A stretch of DNA of 45,725 nt, from positions 1 through 45,725 of the forward strand of contig QKAF01000020.1 of the NCBI GenBank assembly GCA_003246455.1, given 5' to 3'. The DNA comes from Bacteroidota bacterium (GTDB lineage: Bacteria > Bacteroidota > Ignavibacteria > SZUA-365). Shown here one piece after another: positions 25,754 through 32,889 of this stretch. Position 1 is the stretch's first letter, and each line of letters begins with the position of its first letter. The translations under genes were made by a program, and so were the position numbers. The notes under the pieces were generated by a model. It worked only from the letters and a program-made list of their open reading frames with translations, was not told the DNA's origin and ran no database searches.

Positions 25754-27373
25754 ATGCGTTCTTTCTCCAAATTAGTGGTTTTTACCGCTATCTTCCTTTT
25801 TTGCGCAACTGCAACCCCGGTGCTGAGCCAGGGCGTCGTCACGCTTGACTGGGGCGGGGGCTATTCCCTGACCACGAGCACGACCACGCACACTGCCCCG
25901 ATCGCACACTGGTATACGCGGACGCGCCATCAGTACCTGATCACTCCCCAGGATTTTGCCAATATCGGCCTGATTCCGACAGGTCCCGTCACGCTGACCT
26001 CCCTCGCATTCTATGTCGATGGCTGGAACAACTGCATCAAGGACGTGGATGAATTCAACATCAGCATGAAGAATACATCTCTGACCGCGGTTCCGACGAA
26101 CTTCGACAACAGCGGCGGCTATACCGCCTGCTATGTCGCCCACCCCTTCGTCCGCAGTCAGTGGACCGTGCCCGGCTGGCACACCTTCCAGTTCGATACC
26201 CCGTTCATCTGGGACGGTGTCAGCAACATCATCATCGAGGCCTGCCACCAGCAGACCTGGACCACCTCCTACGACTATTCCTACACGTACGCCTACCGTT
26301 ACAGCACCGTCGGTACCGGCCGTCAGCAGTACTACTACAGCGACGGACTCTACAACCAGATGTGCACATATAACTACTCGTACGCGGTGTCGTATCTCCC
26401 GTGGATGCAGTTCGGCTGCGGCGGCTCGTCATCGATCTCGAACTTCGACACCCCGAGCCTGTACAACGTCCCGAGCATCCTTCCGATCCAGTATGAAATC
26501 GGCAATCCGCTGAAGGATTTCACCGGCAACATCGTGTTCACGCTGAAAACCCCGCAGGGACAGGTCGTCGCGACCGAAACGCTTTCCGGTATCGTCTGCC
26601 CCGCCGGAGTCATCGTCAGCGGAACGTACAACTTCAACGCGATGAACGTGACCCCGGGCTGGTACATCATCGAGCTGGACTTCACCGTGCTGAATTCCTG
26701 CGGATTCGAGGATCACGTGGTGGTCAACGACGCGATTCTGCTCCTGGCTCCCGGGTCGCAGGTCTGCGAAGTCTGGCCGGGCGATACCGATAACGACGGT
26801 CTCGTCAACTACGCCGACCGCGCCGCGCTCAACAAGTACATCCATGATGCGAACCTGAGCCCGCTCTGGCTCAACGGGCCGCAGCGTCTCCGCATCGACG
26901 CTGAGACGAACCCGCTGACCTATATCCAGTGGGAGATGCAGCCGAGCGCTCCCTGGAATACCCCGGACGGCTGCTACAAGGATACCGACGGCAACGGCGT
27001 GATCAACAACTTCGATTACATCGCCATCAAGCTCAACTGGATGCGCGCCCAGGACGACGCCGCGGTGAAGCAGTCCGCCGGTCTCACCGGGCTCTCGTTC
27101 GAAATGGAACAGAACTTCCCGAACCCCTTCAATCCGACCACCAGCATCCGCTACTCCGCACCCGAGCGCAGCCAGGTCCGCCTGGTCGTTACCGACATGC
27201 TCGGCCGTGAGGTCGCGACGCTGGTGAACACGGCGGTGGACGCCGGCGTGCATACCGCACAGTTCGATGCGAGCCAGCTCCCCAGCGGACATTACATCGC
27301 CACCGTGACCATGGCCGGACTCGAGTCGGGTCTCACGTTCAGCAAAACCGTCAAGATGTCGCTGAACAAGTAA
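25754..27373 (+). CDS. Cassette gene C: dockerin-like T9SS protein with a different N-terminal module
   Basis: A 539-aa secreted protein. Signal peptide about 1-28 (ends PVLSQG). The N-terminal module (about 29-225) is unrelated to A/B: a Tyr/Thr-rich beta region containing TSLAFYVDGWNNC, PGWHTFQFDTPFIWDGVSNI and a Tyr-dense stretch YDYSYTYAYRYS. The second beta module (about 228-330) is a diverged version of the A/B one. Dockerin-like module about 336-425 with loops DTDNDGLVNYAD and DTDGNGVINNFD. Sorting domain from about 449 (MEQNFPNPFNPTTSIRYSAP). ATG 25754 is chosen because CAGAGGT precedes it; an upstream ATG at 25727 lacks this and dilutes the signal peptide. Confidence 0.9.
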   Translation: MRSFSKLVVFTAIFLFCATATPVLSQGVVTLDWGGGYSLTTSTTTHTAPIAHWYTRTRHQYLITPQDFANIGLIPTGPVTLTSLAFYVDGWNNCIKDVDEFNISMKNTSLTAVPTNFDNSGGYTACYVAHPFVRSQWTVPGWHTFQFDTPFIWDGVSNIIIEACHQQTWTTSYDYSYTYAYRYSTVGTGRQQYYYSDGLYNQMCTYNYSYAVSYLPWMQFGCGGSSSISNFDTPSLYNVPSILPIQYEIGNPLKDFTGNIVFTLKTPQGQVVATETLSGIVCPAGVIVSGTYNFNAMNVTPGWYIIELDFTVLNSCGFEDHVVVNDAILLLAPGSQVCEVWPGDTDNDGLVNYADRAALNKYIHDANLSPLWLNGPQRLRIDAETNPLTYIQWEMQPSAPWNTPDGCYKDTDGNGVINNFDYIAIKLNWMRAQDDAAVKQSAGLTGLSFEMEQNFPNPFNPTTSIRYSAPERSQVRLVVTDMLGREVATLVNTAVDAGVHTAQFDASQLPSGHYIATVTMAGLESGLTFSKTVKMSLNK

Positions 27374-27401
27374 TTTCCGAACTCGGCTTTCCCCGACTAC
27401 C

Positions 27402-27436
27402 GGGGCTGGCGCGGCAGCGTCGGCCCCATTTTTTTT
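27402..27436 (+). terminator. Terminator of gene C
   Basis: GGGGC (27402-27406) pairs with GCCCC (27423-27427), with further weak pairing in the loop, followed by A and a run of eight T. Confidence 0.7.
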
Positions 27437-27482
27437 CCTGCCGCCTCCCCCCTCACATTTTTCTCATTTGCATTCTCCGCTG

Positions 27483-27605
27483 AATGTACATACTTTCACG
27501 ATTCGGATGTGGAACGCTTTTCGTCTCCTGAAGTCATTCGTCCAGCCGCAGACTCAGGGAATCGTCTCATCGAAAGCTCTTATGTACTCTCCGCCAATGT
27601 ACATT
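27483..27605. promoter_or_regulatory. Pair of AATGTACAT palindromes upstream of gene D
   Basis: AATGTACATA (27483-27492) and the perfect palindrome AATGTACATT (27596-27605) are 113 bp apart. The second lies 3 bp before a TATAGT hexamer (27609-27614), a possible -10. The -35 position is poor, so regulation by a DNA-binding protein is possible. Confidence 0.3.
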
Positions 27606-27643
27606 CCGTATAGTTTCTCTCCATATAACATTCTGAGGTTACT

Positions 27644-29347
27644 ATGACCAGATTGAAACAGGCGTCTCTGCTGCTTGCTTTTATAGCAGCGCTTGGGATT
27701 TCGACCCAGGGCCTCCATGCCCAGGTCGCAAATCTCCCGTTCCAACAGTATCTCGGGACCTACACGCCGCTCACCGGCGGAACGGCTCTCTCAGCAGCGC
27801 CTCTGAGCGGCGGCTGGGATGACGGCTACTGGCAGATCCCGATCGGCTTCGATTTCCCGTTCAACGGCCAGGTTTTCAACATGTGCTTCCCGGGAACCAA
27901 CGGCTACGTCGCACTCGGCGCGGGTACCACAATCATCGGCAACGCGATGAACTATTCGTATACCAACCGTGCCGGTATCCTTTCCGCCTACAACTTCGAC
28001 AGCGAAGTTCTCTCCACTTCGCCGATCGTGTATGAAGTATCGGGTACAGCGCCGAACCGCGTCCTGACCATCGAATATTCGCACATGCAGTATTTCACCA
28101 ATCCCGCAGGATCGGATCACAGCTACCAGATCAAGATGTACGAGACCTCTGGCATGATCGAGTTCGTCTACGGTCCCTGCGCCGCCGTCGCAAACCGCAC
28201 GGTGTATGTCGGCATCGCGTCCAGTACTGCCGATTTCCATCGCCGCATCGCGAATGAAGGCGTCAACACCTGGGACACCTCCACGATGGAAACCGTGACC
28301 GCGACCAACTCCTCGAACTTCTCTCCGACCTTCGTTCCCCCTGTCGGTCTCACCTACCGCTGGGGCTGCTACGTACCCAAGGATGTCGCAACCATGTCCG
28401 TGTCCGACGCGAGCGGCAATCCCCAGGCGTTCTTCTACACGCCCGGCAGCATCACCGTGAACTACTCCGTCGCATACCCGCTCGACCAGGCGTATGATGT
28501 GCCCATCACTCTGAATTTCTACCGCGTCGGCGACGAATCGGGCATCCCGGCCTACACCGAGAGTTTCGTTGCGTCGAAACCGCTCGGCATCCTGAACGGT
28601 TCGCACACGATGAACCTCAATCTCCCGGCCGGCTACTACAACATTGAAGCCGTGTTCTCGGTCTACAACAACTGCCTCTTCTACGAAGACGTTACCGTGA
28701 AGACCTCGACCCTGTTCATCCTTCCGGGCACCACGCTCTGCGAAGTCTGGCCGGGCGACACCGACAACAACGGCCTCGTGTCCTACGCCGACCGCGCGGC
28801 CCTCAACAAGTATATCCACGATGCCAACCTGAGCCCACTCTGGCTTCAGGGTCCGGCACGCTACCTCGCCGCTGCTGAGACCAACCCGCTGGCCTATCTC
28901 GAGTGGACCCCGCAGGCATCGATTCCCTGGAACACCCCGGACGGCTGCTACAAGGATACTGACGGCAACGGCGTGATCAACAACTTCGATTACATCGCCA
29001 TCAAGCTGAACTGGCAGCGCACGAACGCCCCGATTCCTGCAAAGCACTCGGGCAGCTTCTCCTCCGTCTCCTTCGACATGGATCAGAACTACCCGAATCC
29101 GTTCAATCCCACGACGAGCATCCGCTACTCCGCTCCGGAGCGCAGCCAGGTACGTCTCGTCGTCACCGACATGCTCGGTCGTGAAGTCGCGGCACTCGTC
29201 AATGACGCAGTGGATGCCGGCGTGCACACCGTGCAGTTCGACGGCGGACAGCTGCCCAGTGGCAACTACGTCGCCACCGTGTCGATGGTCGGCATCGAAA
29301 GCGGCCTGACCTTCTCCAAGACTGTGAAGATGACGCTGAACAAATAA
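27644..29347 (+). CDS. Cassette gene D: dockerin-like T9SS protein with a third N-terminal module
   Basis: A 567-aa secreted protein. Signal peptide about 1-27 (ends GLHAQ). The N-terminal module (about 28-240) differs from A-C: QQYLGTYTPLTGG, then IPIGFDFPFNGQVFN, NGYVAL, and SYQIKMYETSGMIEFVYG. This pattern is common in T9SS-exported proteins of Bacteroidota and is of unknown function. A diverged second beta module spans about 250-355. Dockerin-like module about 364-455, loops DTDNNGLVSYAD (Ser where the others have Asn) and DTDGNGVINNFD. Sorting domain from about 480. CTGAGGT precedes the ATG at normal spacing. Confidence 0.9.
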   Translation: MTRLKQASLLLAFIAALGISTQGLHAQVANLPFQQYLGTYTPLTGGTALSAAPLSGGWDDGYWQIPIGFDFPFNGQVFNMCFPGTNGYVALGAGTTIIGNAMNYSYTNRAGILSAYNFDSEVLSTSPIVYEVSGTAPNRVLTIEYSHMQYFTNPAGSDHSYQIKMYETSGMIEFVYGPCAAVANRTVYVGIASSTADFHRRIANEGVNTWDTSTMETVTATNSSNFSPTFVPPVGLTYRWGCYVPKDVATMSVSDASGNPQAFFYTPGSITVNYSVAYPLDQAYDVPITLNFYRVGDESGIPAYTESFVASKPLGILNGSHTMNLNLPAGYYNIEAVFSVYNNCLFYEDVTVKTSTLFILPGTTLCEVWPGDTDNNGLVSYADRAALNKYIHDANLSPLWLQGPARYLAAAETNPLAYLEWTPQASIPWNTPDGCYKDTDGNGVINNFDYIAIKLNWQRTNAPIPAKHSGSFSSVSFDMDQNYPNPFNPTTSIRYSAPERSQVRLVVTDMLGREVAALVNDAVDAGVHTVQFDGGQLPSGNYVATVSMVGIESGLTFSKTVKMTLNK

Positions 29348-29372
29348 GCCAGCAGATCTTCCCTTCGAAATC

Positions 29373-29404
29373 AACGGCCGGGTCCTGGACCCGGCCGTTT
29401 TTTT
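29373..29404 (+). terminator. Rho-independent terminator of gene D
   Basis: A perfect 12-bp stem AACGGCCGGGTC/GACCCGGCCGTT with a 3-nt loop, followed by a T-run. Confidence 0.95.
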
Positions 29405-29443
29405 CGCGGCACGGAGAGGCCGGATGGCGCAGGTTTTTTGCCC

Positions 29444-29472
29444 TTGAACTTGCGTGGAATCCTTCATAGGTT
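29444..29472 (+). promoter_or_regulatory. Candidate promoter of gene E
   Basis: TTGAAC (29444-29449), 17-nt spacer, TAGGTT (29467-29472). The -35 is good and the -10 moderate. Confidence 0.4.
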
Positions 29473-29525
29473 TTAGGACAGGAGAGGAAGTCTCCGTACT
29501 ATTATCATTCGTTTTCGGAGGGCAT

Positions 29526-31238
29526 ATGTACCTATTGCGATCGCACTCAAAGCGGTTTCTCCATCTTATTTTCCTGCTCGCGGCATTGATTTCATTGAGC
29601 GGGAACGTCCTTGCGCAGGACATGCGTCCGGACCTCATGTATTTCCGCTTCGACGAAACGGGACAGACCGTGTCCGTGAACAAGGCACATCCGGCGACGC
29701 GTGTCGTCCCGGACGGCAGCATCACCGGCGCGCTTACGATGAGCGGCACCGGGCAGTTCGGATCCGCGCTCGTTTCCCCGACCGGCAGCGGCCAGTTCGT
29801 CACGGGCTGGTCCACGAATCTCGGCAGCTCGAGCTTCACGATTTCTTTCTGGCTGAACCTGCCGGCCAATCCCAACAACGGTGTCAACTACCTGTGGGGT
29901 GACGTCGGCGCGTCCTCCTTCCGCTGCTTCGAAGGCGGCGTCGCGGGCCAGGGCGGACTCTATTTCCGCGGTCCCATCACCGATGTGATCATTCCTCCGA
30001 ACACCATCCCCGTCAACACCCCGAAAGTCATTCACTACGTGTACGACAAGCCGGCGAACGTGATCCGCGCCTACGTTGACGGTGTGCTCGCCGTCACGCA
30101 GGCCCAGCCCACAACGGTGACCATCTCCGGCAGCGGCTTTTTCATCAGCGGCTACAGTTCGGGTGGCGCCATGTACGCCGGAACCTCCATCGATGAATTC
30201 CGCATCTACGGCCGGGCACTCACCGACCAGGAAATCGCGGATTCGTGGAACCGCGATGTGGACTGTTTCTTCCCCGACGGCACCATGACGTACGAGTTGC
30301 TCGACGGCAACCTTCAGCCGACGACCTTCGCACAGGTTCCCGGGATTCTGAATCTCGGTTACTCCGTCAGCTTTCCCGCGACGGCGGCACCGGTCAACAT
30401 CACGCTGAACTTCCACAACGTCATCACCGACGCCATCGTCTTCACGCACAGCTTCACCGTCAACAAGCTCGCCGGGCAGACCCTCACAGGCATCGAGGCC
30501 ATCCCGCTTCCGCCGAGCATGCCGACCGGCTATTTCCGCGTCGAAGTGATTTTCAACAATCATAACAGCTGCGATATTCCCGCCGATTACATCGCCAAGG
30601 ACGCCACGCTTCTGCTGCTGCCTCCGGGCGCGCAGATGTGCGTCGTCTGGCCGGGCGACGTGGACAACGACGGGCTGGTCAACTATGCCGACCGCGCCGC
30701 GCTGAACAAGTACATCTACGACGCGAACCTCCGCAGCAGCTGGCTGAACGGTCCGACGCGCTACAGCGTCGTGGGCGGCTTCGACTACATCGAGTGGAAA
30801 GCCCAGCCCAGCGCTCCGTGGGAAACCCCGGAAGGATGCTACATGGATACCGACGGCAACGGTGTCATCAATAATTACGACTACATCGCGATCAAGCTGA
30901 ACTGGCTGCGGTCGCATGGCGTGCTCCCGCCGAAGCAGGCGCACACGCTGGACGCGAAGTCCTTCGATATGGAGCAGAATTTCCCGAACCCGTTCAATCC
31001 CTCGACCAGCATCCGCTACGCGGTACCCGAGCGCAGCCAGGTTCGCCTGGTCGTCACCGACATGCTCGGCCGTGAGATCGCCACCCTGGTCAGCGAATCC
31101 GTCGACGCCGGCGTGCATACCGCACAGTTCGACGCGGCGAATCTGACCAGCGGCAGCTACGTCGCGGTCGTTTCGATGACCGGACTCGAAAGCGGGCTCA
31201 CCTTCAGCAAGACCATGATGATGACGCTGAGCAAATAA
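29526..31238 (+). CDS. Cassette gene E: LamG/concanavalin-like module, dockerin-like module, T9SS sorting domain
   Basis: A 570-aa secreted protein. Signal peptide about 1-35 (ends GNVLAQ). Residues about 38-240 form a LamG/concanavalin-type beta-sandwich: LMYFRFDETG, SFTISFWLNLPANP, VIHYVYDKPANVIRAYVDG, and IDEFRIYGRALTDQEIADSW, a signature of carbohydrate- or protein-binding LamG domains. The second beta module (about 245-360) matches genes A/B (CFFPDGTMTYELLDGNLQPT). Dockerin-like module about 369-460, loops DVDNDGLVNYAD and DTDGNGVINNYD. Sorting domain from about 481. ATG 29526 follows CGGAGGGCAT, which decides the start over an in-frame ATG at 29454. Confidence 0.9.
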   Translation: MYLLRSHSKRFLHLIFLLAALISLSGNVLAQDMRPDLMYFRFDETGQTVSVNKAHPATRVVPDGSITGALTMSGTGQFGSALVSPTGSGQFVTGWSTNLGSSSFTISFWLNLPANPNNGVNYLWGDVGASSFRCFEGGVAGQGGLYFRGPITDVIIPPNTIPVNTPKVIHYVYDKPANVIRAYVDGVLAVTQAQPTTVTISGSGFFISGYSSGGAMYAGTSIDEFRIYGRALTDQEIADSWNRDVDCFFPDGTMTYELLDGNLQPTTFAQVPGILNLGYSVSFPATAAPVNITLNFHNVITDAIVFTHSFTVNKLAGQTLTGIEAIPLPPSMPTGYFRVEVIFNNHNSCDIPADYIAKDATLLLLPPGAQMCVVWPGDVDNDGLVNYADRAALNKYIYDANLRSSWLNGPTRYSVVGGFDYIEWKAQPSAPWETPEGCYMDTDGNGVINNYDYIAIKLNWLRSHGVLPPKQAHTLDAKSFDMEQNFPNPFNPSTSIRYAVPERSQVRLVVTDMLGREIATLVSESVDAGVHTAQFDAANLTSGSYVAVVSMTGLESGLTFSKTMMMTLSK

Positions 31239-31264
31239 CGCCGGCGTTTGACCCCACTGTTTGA

Positions 31265-31298
31265 ACGGCGTCCCGCAGTCCCCTGTGGGGCGCCGTTA
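31265..31298 (+). terminator. Hairpin after gene E
   Basis: AACGGCG (31265-31271) pairs with CGCCGTT (31292-31298), with further inner pairing (CCC/GGG). There is no U-run, so termination is uncertain. Confidence 0.5.
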
Positions 31299-31315
31299 TG
31301 CTCTTACCGCTCGCT

Positions 31316-31344
31316 TGCTTCTCAGAATCCGGCACGCTATAATG
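31316..31344 (+). promoter_or_regulatory. Promoter of gene F
   Basis: TTGCTT (31316-31321), 17-nt spacer, perfect TATAAT (31339-31344). Transcription would start about 25-30 nt before the ATG. Confidence 0.65.
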
Positions 31345-31376
31345 CGTGATATGCTTCTTCAGAAATTCCGTGGTTC

Positions 31377-32528
31377 ATGCATATGAATACGTACGTACGA
31401 TTGTTGTGCAGTTTCGTGCTTTTCGGCTTCGCCGCCACTGCTGCCGCGCAGAGTCCCCCAGCGAGTCTGGAGCTTTACCCCATTTTCGGCGGCTCGAACG
31501 AAGTGCGCATCGGCGCGCGGATGGCGCCGCAGATGACCACGATGAGCCTCGAGGCGGTGTCGGTTGCCGTCGCGTATGACCCGTCGATCCTCGGTGTGAA
31601 TGCCAATACCAGCATCGCCAACCGCTTCTTCCAGCAGTACGGCTGGGACAACGGTTCCGACGCGACCTGGGACAATGACGGCATCAATCCCGATGTCGCG
31701 GTGTACGCGGAATATCACCCGAACTTCGGATCGCAGTCCATTTCCCGCGGCGCTCCGCCGACGCTCTGCGAGTTCGTCTTCTATCCGAAATCATCCGCTC
31801 CCGGATGCGCTGATTTCTGGGTGTACGCCAACAACCAGACAGCGGCGCTTACCTACTACTTCGAATACCAGGTTTCCACGCAGCAGAATTACGATCCGGT
31901 GACCAACATCGTCTGCATGCCGTACCCGGTCGAGCTGAGCTCGTTCACCGCGGCACAGCAGGGCCGGATGGTGGCCGTGCGCTGGTCGACCGAAAGCGAA
32001 ACCAACAATCACGGTTTCCACATCGAGCGCCGCGATCTCGCGAACGCCGCCGGTGAATGGGCCGAACTCGGCTTCGTCGAAGGAGCCGGCGATTCTCCCG
32101 CGGGACGCCAGTACATCTATTTCGACCAGAGCGTTCCGCATGACGGCGATTTCGCCTACCGGCTGAAGCAGGTGGATTTCGACGGCACGACCAACTTCAC
32201 CGACGCGGTGATCGTGCATTATGTCGACGCGCCGCTTCAATTCGCCCTGCGGCAGAATTATCCCAACCCCGTCTCCCTCTCCGACGGCGCCGCGACACAT
32301 GTCGGATACGACGTCGCCGAGCGCAGTCACATTCGCGTGCGCGTCACCAACCTGCTCGGACAGCAGGTGGCCGTGCTCGCCGACCGCAGCCTGGACGCCG
32401 GATCGTACACCTCCGACTGGATGCCCACTGGTGTCCCCGCCGGAACGTACATCGTCACCATGCATGCGCAGACCGAGGAGTCGGGACGCACTGAGGTTCT
32501 GCATCAGCGCATCCAGGTGATTCGCTGA
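31377..32528 (+). CDS. Gene F: T9SS-exported protein with a possible cohesin-like N-terminal domain
   Basis: A 383-aa secreted protein; an ATG two codons downstream is equally possible. Signal peptide about 1-25 (ends AATAAAQ). Residues about 28-175: a beta-rich domain with LEAVSVAVAYDPSILGVN and TLCEFVFYPKSSAPGCADFW. The hydrophobic strand ending YDP-x-x-L and the later strand F-x-F-x-P resemble cohesin-type jelly rolls, but this is only a pattern match by eye. Residues about 178-285: a fibronectin-III-like domain common in T9SS proteins (PVELSSFTA ... VRWSTESETNNHGFHIERR). Residues about 292-383: sorting domain (LRQNYPNPVSLSDGA). It lacks the dockerin loops found in its five neighbours. Confidence 0.82.
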   Translation: MHMNTYVRLLCSFVLFGFAATAAAQSPPASLELYPIFGGSNEVRIGARMAPQMTTMSLEAVSVAVAYDPSILGVNANTSIANRFFQQYGWDNGSDATWDNDGINPDVAVYAEYHPNFGSQSISRGAPPTLCEFVFYPKSSAPGCADFWVYANNQTAALTYYFEYQVSTQQNYDPVTNIVCMPYPVELSSFTAAQQGRMVAVRWSTESETNNHGFHIERRDLANAAGEWAELGFVEGAGDSPAGRQYIYFDQSVPHDGDFAYRLKQVDFDGTTNFTDAVIVHYVDAPLQFALRQNYPNPVSLSDGAATHVGYDVAERSHIRVRVTNLLGQQVAVLADRSLDAGSYTSDWMPTGVPAGTYIVTMHAQTEESGRTEVLHQRIQVIR

Positions 32529-32545
32529 GTCGGAGCAATACCCCG

Positions 32546-32568
32546 GGAAGCACCTCCGATGTGCTTCC
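32546..32568 (+). other. Perfect hairpin after gene F
   Basis: GGAAGCAC/GTGCTTCC with a 7-nt loop. No U-run follows. It precedes a true terminator by 20 nt. Confidence 0.5.
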
Positions 32569-32588
32569 GTCGTGGCAATGGAGTATGA

Positions 32589-32617
32589 AGAAGCGCAGCG
32601 ATGCGCTTCTCTTTTTG
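32589..32617 (+). terminator. Rho-independent terminator after gene F
   Basis: AGAAGCGCA-GCGA-TGCGCTTCT followed by CTTTTTG. It falls inside the long upstream frame of the ferredoxin gene, which argues that ferredoxin starts downstream at GTG 32677. Confidence 0.9.
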
Positions 32618-32676
32618 TCCCTTCCGCGGATCCCGTTCCGCAGGCATTCACCCCGCACGTCGTGAAAGGAAACACC

Positions 32677-32889
32677 GTGCTGCTGATCGATATCAAGCCC
32701 AACACCTGCGACTTCTGCGGCTGCTGCGTCGGCGTCTGTCCGGAAGACGCCATCGAGCTGCACGAGGCCCGCATCGCAATCATCGAGGAGCGCTGCACCA
32801 ACTGCGCGAAATGCGTGTGGGTATGTCCGTTCGAAGTGCTGGTCTTCAACAAGCCGGAGAAAGCGGGGGCGCATGAAAGAGCGGTATGA
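32677..32889 (+). CDS. 2[4Fe-4S] ferredoxin
   Basis: A 70-aa electron carrier with two complete iron-sulfur motifs: C11-x2-C14-x2-C17-x3-C21-P (CDFCGCCVGVCP) and C40-x2-C43-x2-C46-x3-C50-P (CTNCAKCVWVCP). There is one extra cysteine at C16. The GTG start is chosen because AAAGGA lies 6 nt upstream and because an intact terminator occupies the longer open frame. The last 17 nt overlap the start of the geranylgeranyl-reductase-family gene, so the two are translationally coupled. The ferredoxin is the obvious electron donor for that flavoenzyme. Confidence 0.93.
   Translation: MLLIDIKPNTCDFCGCCVGVCPEDAIELHEARIAIIEERCTNCAKCVWVCPFEVLVFNKPEKAGAHERAV

Noticed and set aside
22193-31238. Calling the locus a cellulosome
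   Set aside because: No glycoside hydrolase catalytic domain and no recognised multi-cohesin scaffold is visible; only dockerin-like loops and binding-like modules.
32572-32676. Extending the ferredoxin upstream to an ATG at 32572
   Set aside because: The stretch contains a complete Rho-independent terminator and adds sequence unlike ferredoxins; GTG 32677 has a good ribosome-binding site.
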